A stretch of DNA of 64,000 bases from Mucilaginibacter achroorhodeus (GCF_007846095.1 NZ_VOEI01000008.1:93002-157001); one strand, 5' to 3'. Shown: positions 49,540 to 59,134, numbered from the stretch's first letter. The notes: generated by a model not told the origin, from the sequence alone. Program-made: numbers and translations.

Positions 49540-50685
49540 TTATTTAGAACCATTATAACCTATCGCTTGTTTCATACAATCGGGTAAATTTTCTAACGAT
49601 GGCTCACCGCTAAATATACTGAAGTTGCTGTTATAATCCCATAAAAGCCCCGGTATACCCATCGCCTTAAGGTTTTGCCGTACCGCTTTTATGTACCGGC
49701 AACGGCTGTCCAGGTCGGCATATTTGTTATAAACACCATACTCTCCGCAAATTATAGGCACATAATATTTATCGGCCCAGTTTTTTGCTATTTGCAGTTT
49801 ATCATGTATGGCCTGTTCATTACCATCCTTTAAGTATTGGTTATAGTTTGTTTCGCCCCAGGTACCGGCAACCGTGGGGTTCATGGGCGGGTAAGTTGAT
49901 GCATTGTATGGGAAAGGTATGCCGGTGGTAGCCATTTGCGCCCCAACCCAATCTGCCCCCTGATGCGTAAACAGGAAAGGCTCGTAAAAATGAAAGGTGT
50001 AAATAATATTCTCGTCGGCCAGGCGCTCCATCCGGCTCAATTCATATATACTGTTAAAGTTTGATGCCCCAATAATAAGCGTACGCCGCTTATCTACCTT
50101 GCGTATAGCGGTTACTATGTTATAAGCAGCATCATGCCACACTTTGGGGTCCATGTGGGGCGGCTCATTATAAAGTTCAAAGAAAACCTTATCAGGATCT
50201 TCGCGTATAAAATGTGTCGCTATTTTTAACCAAAGGTCAATTATTTTTGGTGTTTCGGTTGAATAGTTATTATCTGTAAGTTTACCGTAGTGAAAATCTA
50301 TGATGAGGTTAAAGCCGTATTTCTTGCATTGTTCCAAAACTTCATCAATGTGTGCAAATACTTTCTCATTTGGTACGCCTGCATCTTTAAAGTATTCAAA
50401 AGCCACAGGCAGCCTTATGGTTTTGATGTTTAATTTTCTTAAAAGTTCAAAACCGGAGGTTTTAAGTGGGTTTTCATCCCAAACCTTGGCGTTCCAGGTT
50501 TGTTCAAACCATGATATACTTATGCCATTGTTAAGGCTGCCGGCACGCCTAAACGCTATCTGCCGCGTGCTTTGGGGCATTGGTTTGTTTTTTGCAATAA
50601 CTGGGGTCGTACTTATCACAGTTAAAAATAAAGTGCCGGCCAATACTACGTTTGGGATGGTATTTTTACATGATTTGATTTTCAC
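49540..50685 (-). CDS. Glycoside hydrolase family 5 endoglucanase-like protein
   Basis: A 381-residue exported enzyme. GTG at 50685 (read as Met) starts the frame; a signal peptide follows (IPNVVLAGTLFLTVISTTPV). The TIM barrel has RLPVAFEYF, the acid/base in KVFFELYNEPPHMDPKVW, IIYTFHFYEPFLFTHQG and the nucleophile in PIICGEYGVYNK. It hydrolyses beta-1,4-linked polymers such as cellulose. Divergent from the exopolysaccharide cluster that starts at 50731, so it may trim or release that polymer, like BcsZ in cellulose operons; this is an inference. Confidence 0.9.
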   Translation of the reverse strand: MKIKSCKNTIPNVVLAGTLFLTVISTTPVIAKNKPMPQSTRQIAFRRAGSLNNGISISWFEQTWNAKVWDENPLKTSGFELLRKLNIKTIRLPVAFEYFKDAGVPNEKVFAHIDEVLEQCKKYGFNLIIDFHYGKLTDNNYSTETPKIIDLWLKIATHFIREDPDKVFFELYNEPPHMDPKVWHDAAYNIVTAIRKVDKRRTLIIGASNFNSIYELSRMERLADENIIYTFHFYEPFLFTHQGADWVGAQMATTGIPFPYNASTYPPMNPTVAGTWGETNYNQYLKDGNEQAIHDKLQIAKNWADKYYVPIICGEYGVYNKYADLDSRCRYIKAVRQNLKAMGIPGLLWDYNSNFSIFSGEPSLENLPDCMKQAIGYNGSK

Positions 50686-50730
50686 ACTTTCTTAATAGTT
50701 ATTAGGATAGATATACAAATAAGCTTGCAA

Positions 50731-52080
50731 ATGTTTGTACAAATTACGAAAGAAGAGTATAAAAAAGAGATACAAAAAAAAGCCTGGTATCAAACCAACA
50801 ACATCATCTGGACGATCATCTTCCTATACCCGATCTTCAGCGTTGTTGATTACATATTTGCACCAAATATCTGGCTTCAGTTTTTTATAGTCCGTATCAT
50901 TTCCATATTGATCATTTATGGATTGTATACCTGGTTCCAGTTAAGAAAGTACAATTACCGCACACTGCTGCATATTTGCTTTTTTATACTTTCGGCCACA
51001 TGCGCGGTTCTTTGTAATGTGGTAAGCATCCAACAATCAACTACTTATTATTTGATATACGCAGTAGTTATACTGTTTTTTAACCTGCAGGTTTTTTGGG
51101 AACCTATCAACTCTATAGCTCAGGGATTAATAGCCCTTTTACTGCTTGCTGTTTTTTACAACATTTTTAGTGAGTACACGCTTGAGCTTGTTATCAACAA
51201 CGGCGGCTCCATGTTCTTTATTATCGCCTTTTTATCGTGCCTTATTCCCAACGCACGCTACAAGGTAATTGTTCGCGAGGTTCGCTCTCAACTGCTTATC
51301 GAAAAATCAAACGAGCAGCTTAAAGATCAGAACCAGAACATCAACGAAAAAAACAACATCATCGATCGCCAATACGAACAACTCCGCAAGCTCGACGATC
51401 AGAAAAACAACTTCATCAACATTGCCGGCCACGATCTTAAGAACCTTATCGGACAGGTTATTATGAGCAATAACCTGCTTAAAGACGAGGATTACCGCTT
51501 AAGCAACGATCAGAAAGAATATATCCACTTTATATCAGAGGCCTCTGAAAAGATGCAGTATATGCTTAACAAACTAATGGATGTTAAGGAGATAGAGTCG
51601 CCTGATATGAAGTTTAACATGGAGATATTTGATATTAACCACGAGGTTACCCATGTGTTTAAAGGTTTGCAGGAAACTGCTAACATGAAGAACATTCACC
51701 TGGTTGATAATATTTTGAAACTGCCCTTAAATGTTAAGCTTGATAAGGTTTTTGTGGGCCAGGTATTCCAAAATCTTTTATCAAACGCCATTAAGTTTTC
51801 GCAAACCAATAACAGCATCCGCGTGGTTACCAGCCTGCAACGCCAAAAATTTGTTTTTGAGATAATTGACGAAGGCGTACCTATTGGCCAGGATGAACTG
51901 GACATGATGTTCAATAAATTAAAAACCCTTAACGATGCATCCGGCGGGCCGGGCGAAAGCAGGCTGGGTTTAGGCTTATCAATAGCTAAACTGATGACGC
52001 AGGAGCTTGGCGGCGAACTCACTTACCGCAGCAACGATAACGGAAACTATTTTAGAGTAGAATTTTACGTAATAAACTAA
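50731..52080 (+). CDS. Membrane sensor histidine kinase of the exopolysaccharide cluster
   Basis: A kinase of about 449 residues with five or six N-terminal membrane segments (from ACNIIWTIIFLYP... to IAFLSCLIPN region), a coiled coil (NEQLKDQNQNINEKNNIIDR) and HisKA/HATPase domains. The H-box reads INIAGHDLKNLIGQ, and the ATP-binding part has LSNAIKFS and LGLGLSIAKLM. A TTG at 50725 could also start the frame, but ATG 50731 is simpler. No response regulator is adjacent. It probably regulates the genes that follow. Confidence 0.85.
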   Translation: MFVQITKEEYKKEIQKKAWYQTNNIIWTIIFLYPIFSVVDYIFAPNIWLQFFIVRIISILIIYGLYTWFQLRKYNYRTLLHICFFILSATCAVLCNVVSIQQSTTYYLIYAVVILFFNLQVFWEPINSIAQGLIALLLLAVFYNIFSEYTLELVINNGGSMFFIIAFLSCLIPNARYKVIVREVRSQLLIEKSNEQLKDQNQNINEKNNIIDRQYEQLRKLDDQKNNFINIAGHDLKNLIGQVIMSNNLLKDEDYRLSNDQKEYIHFISEASEKMQYMLNKLMDVKEIESPDMKFNMEIFDINHEVTHVFKGLQETANMKNIHLVDNILKLPLNVKLDKVFVGQVFQNLLSNAIKFSQTNNSIRVVTSLQRQKFVFEIIDEGVPIGQDELDMMFNKLKTLNDASGGPGESRLGLGLSIAKLMTQELGGELTYRSNDNGNYFRVEFYVIN

Positions 52081-52116
52081 TACACGCTTATAATCTGTAA
52101 CTAACGCTATAATCTG

Positions 52117-54210
52117 ATGAAAAGAATTTTCACCCTTTTAGCCTTCATCCTTACTACCACTTTTGCTTTTGGGCAAGCTCAAAAAATGATCTCGTTCAAA
52201 GCCATGGGGCATGATGATGATACTCCCATCTTTGGTATGAGTGGTGCGGTGTCATTTTACTTTAAGATCACCCCTCAATATGAAATGACCGGCAGCAAGC
52301 TTACCCTTTTTATTGAAGCTTCGCAGGCCCTAATACGCGAAAAATCTTACATCAACTTATTTATTGGCACTAAGCCGGTTTACAGCGGCCGTTTAACTAA
52401 GGATTCTATCCAGCGCATTCAGCTTAATCTGAGCCGTGCGGATGTGCCTGCCGATAACTACTTAAAGATACAGGTTAAAACTGCGTTGACCATTACAGAT
52501 GACCAGTGCCGCGACCTTGATAACCCTGCAATGTGGGTTAAGGTGAAGAACTACTCTTACCTGTCGCTTACCAAAAGCACCAAGAATTTCTTTAACAATG
52601 TAAACATCAGCAACTGTTTTGATACCAAAACTGCGGTTGTTTACAATACCAACCCTACCCTGCATGATCTTAAGGCGGTGGCATGGGCTTATGCTCGTTT
52701 AAAGAAAACCCAGCAAAGAAATATCGGTGTTTACCAGGTAGACCAGCTGCCTGATAGCGTGAGGAACTACATTATGGTTGGTGCGGTTAATACTTTACCG
52801 GCAGCAAAACGCAGCCTGATAAAAGTTACCCCGCAAAGCAGCCAGGGTTTACTATACCTTAACAAATCGGTTTCAACCATTACGGATACCATCACCAATA
52901 TGGTGAACATCAACGGTAAGTTTGTGCCAACCCGTTCTGTTGTACAGGAAACCGTACCATCGGAAGTGTTGTTTGTAACCGGTGGCGATGATGCAGGTTA
53001 CGAGAAAACCATTACCGCCCTGGGTAACATGAACGTGCTTAACTCAACCTTTGGCGATTATTTGCTGATAAACAAAGCACAAAATACCTTCTTTAAAACC
53101 ATCGACGAAAACCGCTCTAAACTAACGTTAAAGCAAATTGGCGGTACCAGCGATTTCCTTTCAGGTATCGGTTCGTTAAAAAGCTCATTCAATTTCAAAA
53201 ACTCCGATTTCAGCTTTACGCCAAAAGAAGTTGAAATACGCGTAGTAGCTAACTACAGCAGCTTAAACCCCGGCGACCGCGGTTTCTTCAACATCTATTT
53301 AAATGGTCTGTTGATAAGCAGCGAAAAACTTGATGCATCAGGTAAGTTAAATACAGCTGTTACCATTAACAGGTACCAGCACCACAAATACAACACGCTG
53401 GAGTGCGAGTTCCGTTTTTACCCTAACAGCGGTAACTGTAAAAACAGCTTCACCAACTTCTTCGCTGAGATCGACGTTGACAAATCATACTTGGAATCAA
53501 AAAACCCGTTCATCACCAGCGACTTAAGCTTCTACCAGTATCCGGAAGCATTTAACCGTGGTACAACCCGCATCGTGGTATCAAAACCATATGCACGTTA
53601 CGCTGCAGGTGCCATGGGCGAGATCATCTATGAGTTGAACAACAACATCAACGCTAATAACTTCCCTGAGTTTTCTTACTCTGACGAGTTAGCTTCAAAC
53701 GATCTTAAAAAGAACAACATCATCGCCCTTTTATCAAAGGATGACGAGATGTTTAAGAACGGTGAATTCCCTGATGCGCCTATTAAATTTGATAAGAACT
53801 TCAGGTTATACAATACAGATAACAACTCGGTGGTGTACTCACTGTCTGATACCACATCAAACGGTTTGGCCCAGATCTTTTACGGCCGCAGCAATAATGC
53901 TACGCTGGTGTTAACCGCAACCGGTAAGCATTTGGCAGAGGCATTCCTGGCGGCATCAAAATCTATTACCGAGCAGCTATCAACCCTATCAAGCAACGTT
54001 TGTATCTCTGATGTTAACAACAACAAATACCTGTTCAACATCAACAAATCAAGCGATAACCTGGAATACATTGATACCAAGAGCGCTTTAACCCGTTTCT
54101 GGGACAATTACAACCTGTATATCCTGTTGGGTATCCTGGTACTGATCCTGCTATCGTTCCTGTACATACGTTCGAGGGTGCAAAAATCACAGGAGTTATT
54201 TAACGACTAA
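52117..54210 (+). CDS. BcsB-like cellulose/exopolysaccharide synthase regulatory subunit
   Basis: A 697-residue envelope protein. Signal peptide ending near FAFGQ; repeated beta-sandwich and flavodoxin-like units (YFKITPQYEMTGSKLTLFI; DDQCRDLDNPAMWVKVKNYS, which matches the Cys-rich BcsB signature); and a C-terminal membrane anchor YNLYILLGILVLILLSFLYI. BcsB guides the growing glucan chain through the periplasm and is needed for catalysis. No BcsA with PilZ is next to it; instead a GspE_N-fused synthase follows. Confidence 0.85.
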   Translation: MKRIFTLLAFILTTTFAFGQAQKMISFKAMGHDDDTPIFGMSGAVSFYFKITPQYEMTGSKLTLFIEASQALIREKSYINLFIGTKPVYSGRLTKDSIQRIQLNLSRADVPADNYLKIQVKTALTITDDQCRDLDNPAMWVKVKNYSYLSLTKSTKNFFNNVNISNCFDTKTAVVYNTNPTLHDLKAVAWAYARLKKTQQRNIGVYQVDQLPDSVRNYIMVGAVNTLPAAKRSLIKVTPQSSQGLLYLNKSVSTITDTITNMVNINGKFVPTRSVVQETVPSEVLFVTGGDDAGYEKTITALGNMNVLNSTFGDYLLINKAQNTFFKTIDENRSKLTLKQIGGTSDFLSGIGSLKSSFNFKNSDFSFTPKEVEIRVVANYSSLNPGDRGFFNIYLNGLLISSEKLDASGKLNTAVTINRYQHHKYNTLECEFRFYPNSGNCKNSFTNFFAEIDVDKSYLESKNPFITSDLSFYQYPEAFNRGTTRIVVSKPYARYAAGAMGEIIYELNNNINANNFPEFSYSDELASNDLKKNNIIALLSKDDEMFKNGEFPDAPIKFDKNFRLYNTDNNSVVYSLSDTTSNGLAQIFYGRSNNATLVLTATGKHLAEAFLAASKSITEQLSTLSSNVCISDVNNNKYLFNINKSSDNLEYIDTKSALTRFWDNYNLYILLGILVLILLSFLYIRSRVQKSQELFND

Positions 54211-54230
54211 TTTCTCTCACATGCGGGGAT

Positions 54231-54261
54231 ATGAACAGCAGCAACAAATGCTGCTGTTCAT
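54231..54261 (+). terminator. Hairpin between the BcsB-like gene and the synthase gene
   Basis: Perfect 13-bp stem atgaacagcagca / tgctgctgttcat with loop acaaa, followed by a T-run (54271-54278). It can act as an internal terminator or as an RNA processing site that reduces expression of the synthase relative to the BcsB-like gene. Confidence 0.7.
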
Positions 54262-54295
54262 AAGGTTTAATTTTTTTTGACAGAGAAACTTATTC

Positions 54296-56143
54296 ATGAG
54301 TATATCCATTCCTGATCTATTGGTTAACGATGGCTTTTTAACCGCTGCCGAGCGCGATGGCATCCTGGCCTACGCCGAGGAGTCGGGCTTGTCGTTCATC
54401 AAAATTGCGCTCACCTCGGGGTATATCTCACGTAAAAACTACGACCGTTCCCTGCTCAACGCCGGCTTCACCATCAACGAACACCCGCGCGAAGAAGCCT
54501 ACGACCGTGAGATACTGGATAAGATAGACCTGCCCTTTGCCCACGACCGTATGGCCCTGCCCCTGCGCGTTGAGAACGGCAAAGTAGTAACCCTGATGGC
54601 CGCACCAGACGATCAGCTGGTGCTCGATTTCATCCGCTTTACATACGACATGGAGGCCGAGGTAGTGCTAACCTCCGACCTTGACATTACCTGGCTAAGC
54701 AACAAACTACTGGGCGAGCCCTATGTAAAAGCATCTGTATTTGAGCTGGTAAAGCGCGACCCGGATAGCTCTGCAGTAATTACCTTTTCTACCGCGCAAC
54801 TTATTATCCTGTTTGTGCTGATAGCCCTGGTAGCTATCGGCTTGGTGCTGAGCTTTAAGAATACCTCCATCATTATCAACGTGCTCATCAGTTCGTTCTT
54901 TTTGGTGGCTATTATATTTAAGCTGTTCCTGGCTTTGGTAGGCTCAAGGTTTGAGCTGCACCAGGCCGTAACCCGCGAAGACCTGCGCCATGTTGATGAC
55001 GACGGCCTGCCCATTTATACCATCCTGCTGCCGGTTTACAAGGAAGATAAGCTGATCAAAAAACTGATCTGGAACCTGCAATCAATAGACTACCCGCGCC
55101 ACAAGCTGGATGTAAAACTGCTGATAGAGGAAGATGATGATAAAACCTTCAACGCAGTAAAGAACCTCGATTTCCCCGCGATATTTGAGGTGATAGTAGT
55201 GCCCTTCCACATGCCTAAAACCAAACCCAAGGCATGTAACTATGGCCTGCACTTTGCCCGCGGCAAATACCTCACCATTTATGATGCCGAGGATATCCCC
55301 GATACCGACCAGCTGAAGAAAGTGGTAACGCTGTTTAACAAACTGCCGGAAGAATACATCTGCATACAAAGTGCGCTTAACTACTTTAACCGTAACGAGA
55401 ACTTTCTCACCCGTATGTTCACCCTCGAGTATTCGTACTGGTTTGATTATATGCTGCCCGGGCTGGATACGCTTGATATCCCCATCCCGTTGGGTGGTAC
55501 CAGTAACCACTTTAAACTGCAGGAACTGGTTGACCTTGGCGCCTGGGACCCATTCAACGTAACCGAAGATGCCGACCTTGGTGTGCGCGCTTATGCAAAG
55601 GGCCACAAAATAGCCATCATCAACTCCACCACCTACGAGGAAGCCAACAACGAACCCATTAACTGGATCCGCCAGCGCAGCCGCTGGATAAAAGGCTACA
55701 TGCAAACCTACCTGGTGCACATGCGTAACCCGGCCAACCTGGTGCGCGAGATAGGCTGGAAAGGTTTTTTGGGCTTTAACTTCTTTATCGGGGCAACCCC
55801 GATTACCTTTTTGGTTTACCCGCTGCTGCTGCTGATATTCATCTGCTACGTGGTGTTTGATCTTTCAACCATCCGCAGCTTGTTTCCTGATTGGGTGCTT
55901 TTCATGTCTATCTTTAACCTCATGGTGGGTAACATCCTCATGATCTACGTGAACATGATAGCCGTATTTAAGCGCCGCTATTACGAGCTGATATTATTTG
56001 CCATTGCCAACCCTATATACTGGTTAATGCACTCCATATCGGCATATAAAGGCCTGTATCAGCTCATCGTGAAACCATTCTACTGGGAAAAAACAAATCA
56101 CGGTTTAAGTAAAGTTAACAACCCAACAAACCTTGTAAAATAA
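54296..56143 (+). CDS. Family 2 glycosyltransferase with N-terminal GspE_N/MshEN-like domain
   Basis: A 615-residue polymerising synthase. Residues about 1-150 form a GspE_N/MshEN-like domain (LLVNDGFLTAAERDGILAYA; LPFAHDRMALPLRVENGKVV). Two membrane segments follow, then the processive GT2 core: ILLPVYKEDKLIKKL, YDAEDIPDTD (D-x-D), VTEDADLGVRAY (TED) and QRSRWIKGYMQTY (QxxRW), then four more membrane segments. MshEN domains can bind cyclic di-GMP, which would replace the PilZ domain of BcsA; the expected Arg-Leu-Gly start is not evident here, so binding is uncertain. Confidence 0.88.
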   Translation: MSISIPDLLVNDGFLTAAERDGILAYAEESGLSFIKIALTSGYISRKNYDRSLLNAGFTINEHPREEAYDREILDKIDLPFAHDRMALPLRVENGKVVTLMAAPDDQLVLDFIRFTYDMEAEVVLTSDLDITWLSNKLLGEPYVKASVFELVKRDPDSSAVITFSTAQLIILFVLIALVAIGLVLSFKNTSIIINVLISSFFLVAIIFKLFLALVGSRFELHQAVTREDLRHVDDDGLPIYTILLPVYKEDKLIKKLIWNLQSIDYPRHKLDVKLLIEEDDDKTFNAVKNLDFPAIFEVIVVPFHMPKTKPKACNYGLHFARGKYLTIYDAEDIPDTDQLKKVVTLFNKLPEEYICIQSALNYFNRNENFLTRMFTLEYSYWFDYMLPGLDTLDIPIPLGGTSNHFKLQELVDLGAWDPFNVTEDADLGVRAYAKGHKIAIINSTTYEEANNEPINWIRQRSRWIKGYMQTYLVHMRNPANLVREIGWKGFLGFNFFIGATPITFLVYPLLLLIFICYVVFDLSTIRSLFPDWVLFMSIFNLMVGNILMIYVNMIAVFKRRYYELILFAIANPIYWLMHSISAYKGLYQLIVKPFYWEKTNHGLSKVNNPTNLVK

Positions 56144-56144
56144 C

Positions 56145-57743
56145 ATGAAGATATCCGGTGCAGTATATTTAGCTATTATTACACTCTTCCTGGTGGTTTA
56201 CTACCTGGTATGCGCCGTGTATTTAAACAAGCTCGATTACTACAATCTCGAGTCGTTGTTTTATATCGAGAAGGCTAAGATCGTTTTCGAGGGTGTGGGC
56301 AACCGCCTAAAAACCATGGGCCTAACGGCACCGCTTATCCCGTTCTATGCTACGTTTTTGTTCACCCCGGTAAGTTATACACTGGCACCTGTACTGGCAT
56401 CTGCCGTAGGCACAGCCATATTGTTCTACATTATTGCCAGCAACGTGGTAAAGCGCCTGCACGATAATGGTTACGTGCTGCTGCTTCTGGCCCTGTTCCT
56501 GTTCCACCCGGGTATCATCTACACGGCAGCATCCGGCAAAAGCATTTATTTAATACTCATCTGCTTTTTCCTGTTCTTTCTTAACCTGTTCAAGTTCTAT
56601 CGCTCCAATACCACCTTCCACCTGTCTATCGCCAGCTTAAGTTTGGTAGGGTTGATCTTTTGCGATTATAAGTTTGTATGGCTTACGCTGTTCTTTTTAC
56701 CGCTGATACTCATCATCACCATCAACAGCTTAAACCTTAGCGAGCAGGAATCCATTTTCAGGCTGTTCATGAGCTTCAACAGCCCGTCGTTAAGGCGTAA
56801 GCTGGTCAATAAAACCTTTGCGCTGTACATCATCATGTTCAGCCTGCCGCTGGTGGCCGTACTTTGTTACAAGCTGCTTAACCTTACCCACGCCAGTGAC
56901 CTTAACTACTTTGCCGAAAGCCCGTACGCCACCTGGAACGTGCTGATAGATAAACTGAGCTTTGACCAGCTAACCACCAACACGCAATATAAGATACCCG
57001 AAGTTTCGCTGCTGCTATCGGCGCGCGTGCTGCTGTTCGCCCCCATGATACTGGTGGCCGTGTACCTCTTCCGCGAGAGTACCTACCAGGTGCTTACCAT
57101 ATTAATTCCTTTTGCCTTTATCGAGTTTTTGCACATTAAGTACGATAAGGTTTTTTTGGCCTACCAGTACTATTTAATGTTTTTGATACTGGCTTACCTG
57201 GCCATTATACTAAAGGCGCAAACCGTAAAAAACCAAGGACTGTTTAAACTGGGCCTGCTGGCGCTGGTGCTGGTGCAGCTATACGTTGGCTGGTACTACC
57301 TGCGCACATCAAATATTGCCGAAGAGCGCAACTTTACCAAGGTACTGGTTGACCGTACCGAGGACGCTATTGACAGACAGAACATTGATGTGGCCAACTA
57401 CCTTAACAGCCTGCCCAGCGATGCCCACGTACTGGTTGACGATGCCATTGCTTACCCCATTGTAGCTTTTACTACCGATATAAAGCCGCTGATTATGCCA
57501 TACGAAGGCAGTTTCCTGAGCGCGCTGGAATCGCCGGATAAGTATGTAGATTATGTGATTGTAGCCAATGCCCGCAATACCGAGGCCGGTTACACGCAGC
57601 TGAACAATAAGTACATCACCTTTATCCGCAAAACCATATCAGACCTTAACTTCCGCAAGGTTTACGAAACCGACGACTGGACAGTGTACCGTGTGATCAC
57701 CAACGCCAGCGGCTCCGAATTTGGCCGCATGACAGGCAGGTAG
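56145..57743 (+). CDS. Multispanning membrane protein of the exopolysaccharide cluster, 532 aa
   Basis: The start lies directly after the synthase stop codon. It has eleven or so membrane segments (VYLAIITLFLVVYYLVCAVY, LAPVLASAVGTAILFYIIAS, LIPFAFIEFLHIKYDK region) and a soluble C-terminal domain from about residue 410 (RNFTKVLVDRTEDAIDRQNI ... VYRVITNAS). Topology and layout resemble ArnT/PMT-like (GT39/GT83-type) proteins, without a clear catalytic motif. It may modify or export the polymer; function is inferred from its place only. Confidence 0.72.
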   Translation: MKISGAVYLAIITLFLVVYYLVCAVYLNKLDYYNLESLFYIEKAKIVFEGVGNRLKTMGLTAPLIPFYATFLFTPVSYTLAPVLASAVGTAILFYIIASNVVKRLHDNGYVLLLLALFLFHPGIIYTAASGKSIYLILICFFLFFLNLFKFYRSNTTFHLSIASLSLVGLIFCDYKFVWLTLFFLPLILIITINSLNLSEQESIFRLFMSFNSPSLRRKLVNKTFALYIIMFSLPLVAVLCYKLLNLTHASDLNYFAESPYATWNVLIDKLSFDQLTTNTQYKIPEVSLLLSARVLLFAPMILVAVYLFRESTYQVLTILIPFAFIEFLHIKYDKVFLAYQYYLMFLILAYLAIILKAQTVKNQGLFKLGLLALVLVQLYVGWYYLRTSNIAEERNFTKVLVDRTEDAIDRQNIDVANYLNSLPSDAHVLVDDAIAYPIVAFTTDIKPLIMPYEGSFLSALESPDKYVDYVIVANARNTEAGYTQLNNKYITFIRKTISDLNFRKVYETDDWTVYRVITNASGSEFGRMTGR

Positions 57744-58242
57744 ATTCTGATTCTTTTCAGTAAACGTTATTGCTGTGCTCCGTAGGAGCCTGTAGCCCCG
57801 CTATCCACTCATACGCCTGCAAGCCTTACACCCGAAGGCCGGTATCCGTTGCTATCGGGTTTAGGTAATTCAGTTACGTCATGCCGAATTTATTTCGGCA
57901 TCCCACAAGCAGAGCCATAGCAAGTAGGCTCCTGAAACAAGTTCAGGACGAAGAGTAAGCTAACTTATAAGTAAGTCATGGTGAGCCCCGTCGAACCATC
58001 TGTCGCTGTGATAAGCCTTCGACAAACTGAGACTGACAATCTTATCGACAAATTAAGCACACGCGGAACGCATGCGCCAGCAAGGGGTAGGTACTGACAG
58101 TTTATATTATTCTTTTAAATAGTGGGTTGTTCAAATCCAATACGTAACTTTCTTTATTATTCCGAAAGTCGAAAATTCTTTGCTGATAAGAATGTTTGGG
58201 TGCATTTTTTAAGAAAGGTTTCAAATTGTTGAAAGACACCAT
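57744..58242. repeat. Repeat-rich intergenic region bordering the restriction island
   Basis: About 500 bases without a gene. From left: gctccgtaggagc palindrome (57778-57790), 'gtcatgccgaatttatttcg' unit (57879-57898, inverse of 21899-21932), and 'ggtgagccccgtcgaacca ... ccttcgacaaactgag' repeat (57979-58030). From about 58080 the composition drops to AT-rich and continues so through the R-M genes. No att-like direct repeat was identified. Confidence 0.7.
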
Positions 58243-58659
58243 TCAAACGCCATTCATTGGGTCAACTTTGATGGTTTGTTTGCCTTCAAACTTCACTACA
58301 TACCAATCGATCCAAAAATATAATTCTAGGTTATCATAAAATTTAGAATATCTAATATAGTCCTTGTGATTAAAGGTTACAGCATACTGAGGGTCAATTC
58401 CATATTTAAAAGAAGACTGAAAAAAAGGGGTGGTTTGCGTTTTTAAATCACCAAGGTTTCCTGTGTTTGTGTTAAGTAGATCTACTGTAAATCTATTGGT
58501 TTTCTTCTCAGGGTTGATTTCTAGAGAAAGTGCATTACCGTATTTATCAATAAACGCTTGTTCAAATGAGATTCCTTCTTCATACCAAATTTCTTTTTGC
58601 TGAAGGTCGCCTTGATTGACTTCATGCCCGTTTATATCGAATAACTTATAGCTCATCAA
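58243..58659 (-). CDS. Hypothetical protein linked to the restriction-modification genes, 138 aa
   Basis: The start overlaps the vsr stop region by 14 bases, so the two are translationally coupled. The protein is acidic and beta-rich with aromatic clusters (YSKFYDNLELYFWIDWYVVK) and no signal peptide, membrane segment or nuclease motif. AT-rich codon use is shared with the other island genes. I do not recognise the family. Coupling with vsr suggests a role in the R-M system or its control. Confidence 0.75.
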   Translation of the reverse strand: MMSYKLFDINGHEVNQGDLQQKEIWYEEGISFEQAFIDKYGNALSLEINPEKKTNRFTVDLLNTNTGNLGDLKTQTTPFFQSSFKYGIDPQYAVTFNHKDYIRYSKFYDNLELYFWIDWYVVKFEGKQTIKVDPMNGV

Positions 58660-59134
58660 CTTTTTTTAATGCCCGTATATAATTTACTACTCTAGTAACG
58701 CAAGCTTCTAAATCTGTTTTTATCTCTCTATCCCAAAAACGAAATACGGTATATCCTAATTCTCCCAGCCTTTTATTATTTTCTTCATCCCTTTGCATAT
58801 TGCGTTCAATCTTTGGTATCCAAAAGGCTCTATTGGTTGCAATTTTGTTCTTTTTGATTTGCCAATTAAAGCCATGCCAAAATTCTCCATCTATAAAAAT
58901 TGCTAATCTATATTTTTTGCTACTGATATCGGGGTTTCCAGGCAAACCTTTATTATGTAACCGATATCGGACATTCACAGCGGTAAGGGCTTTCCTGATT
59001 AAAACCTCGGGTGTAGTATTTTTTCCTTTAATCTTTGACATCAAACGGCTACGTTTTTCAGTTGTTGAAAATCCATAGCGTTTCTCAAAACGCGGTACTT
59101 TTATTTTTTCTGTCTCAGTATCACCCATATACAA
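58646..59134 (-). CDS. vsr: Very short patch repair (Vsr) endonuclease
   Basis: A 162-residue mismatch nicking enzyme that starts repair of T:G pairs arising from deaminated 5-methylcytosine. The N-terminal part has RSRLMSKIKGKNTTPEVLIR, and the catalytic block reads NPDISSKKYRLAIFIDGEFW, with the aspartate after NP. FWIPKIERNMQRDEENNKRL and LGYTVFRFWDREI are also conserved. Compared with E. coli Vsr the zinc-site cysteines appear replaced (GEFWHGFNW in place of GCFWH and a later Cys). The partner methylase is divergent at 59226. Confidence 0.9.
   Translation of the reverse strand: MYMGDTETEKIKVPRFEKRYGFSTTEKRSRLMSKIKGKNTTPEVLIRKALTAVNVRYRLHNKGLPGNPDISSKKYRLAIFIDGEFWHGFNWQIKKNKIATNRAFWIPKIERNMQRDEENNKRLGELGYTVFRFWDREIKTDLEACVTRVVNYIRALKKVDEL

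Noticed and set aside
58100..58160. tRNA-like T-loop (ggttgttcaaatcc) as an integration site
   Set aside because: The flanking bases do not pair into a T stem, and no acceptor stem or anticodon arm is found.
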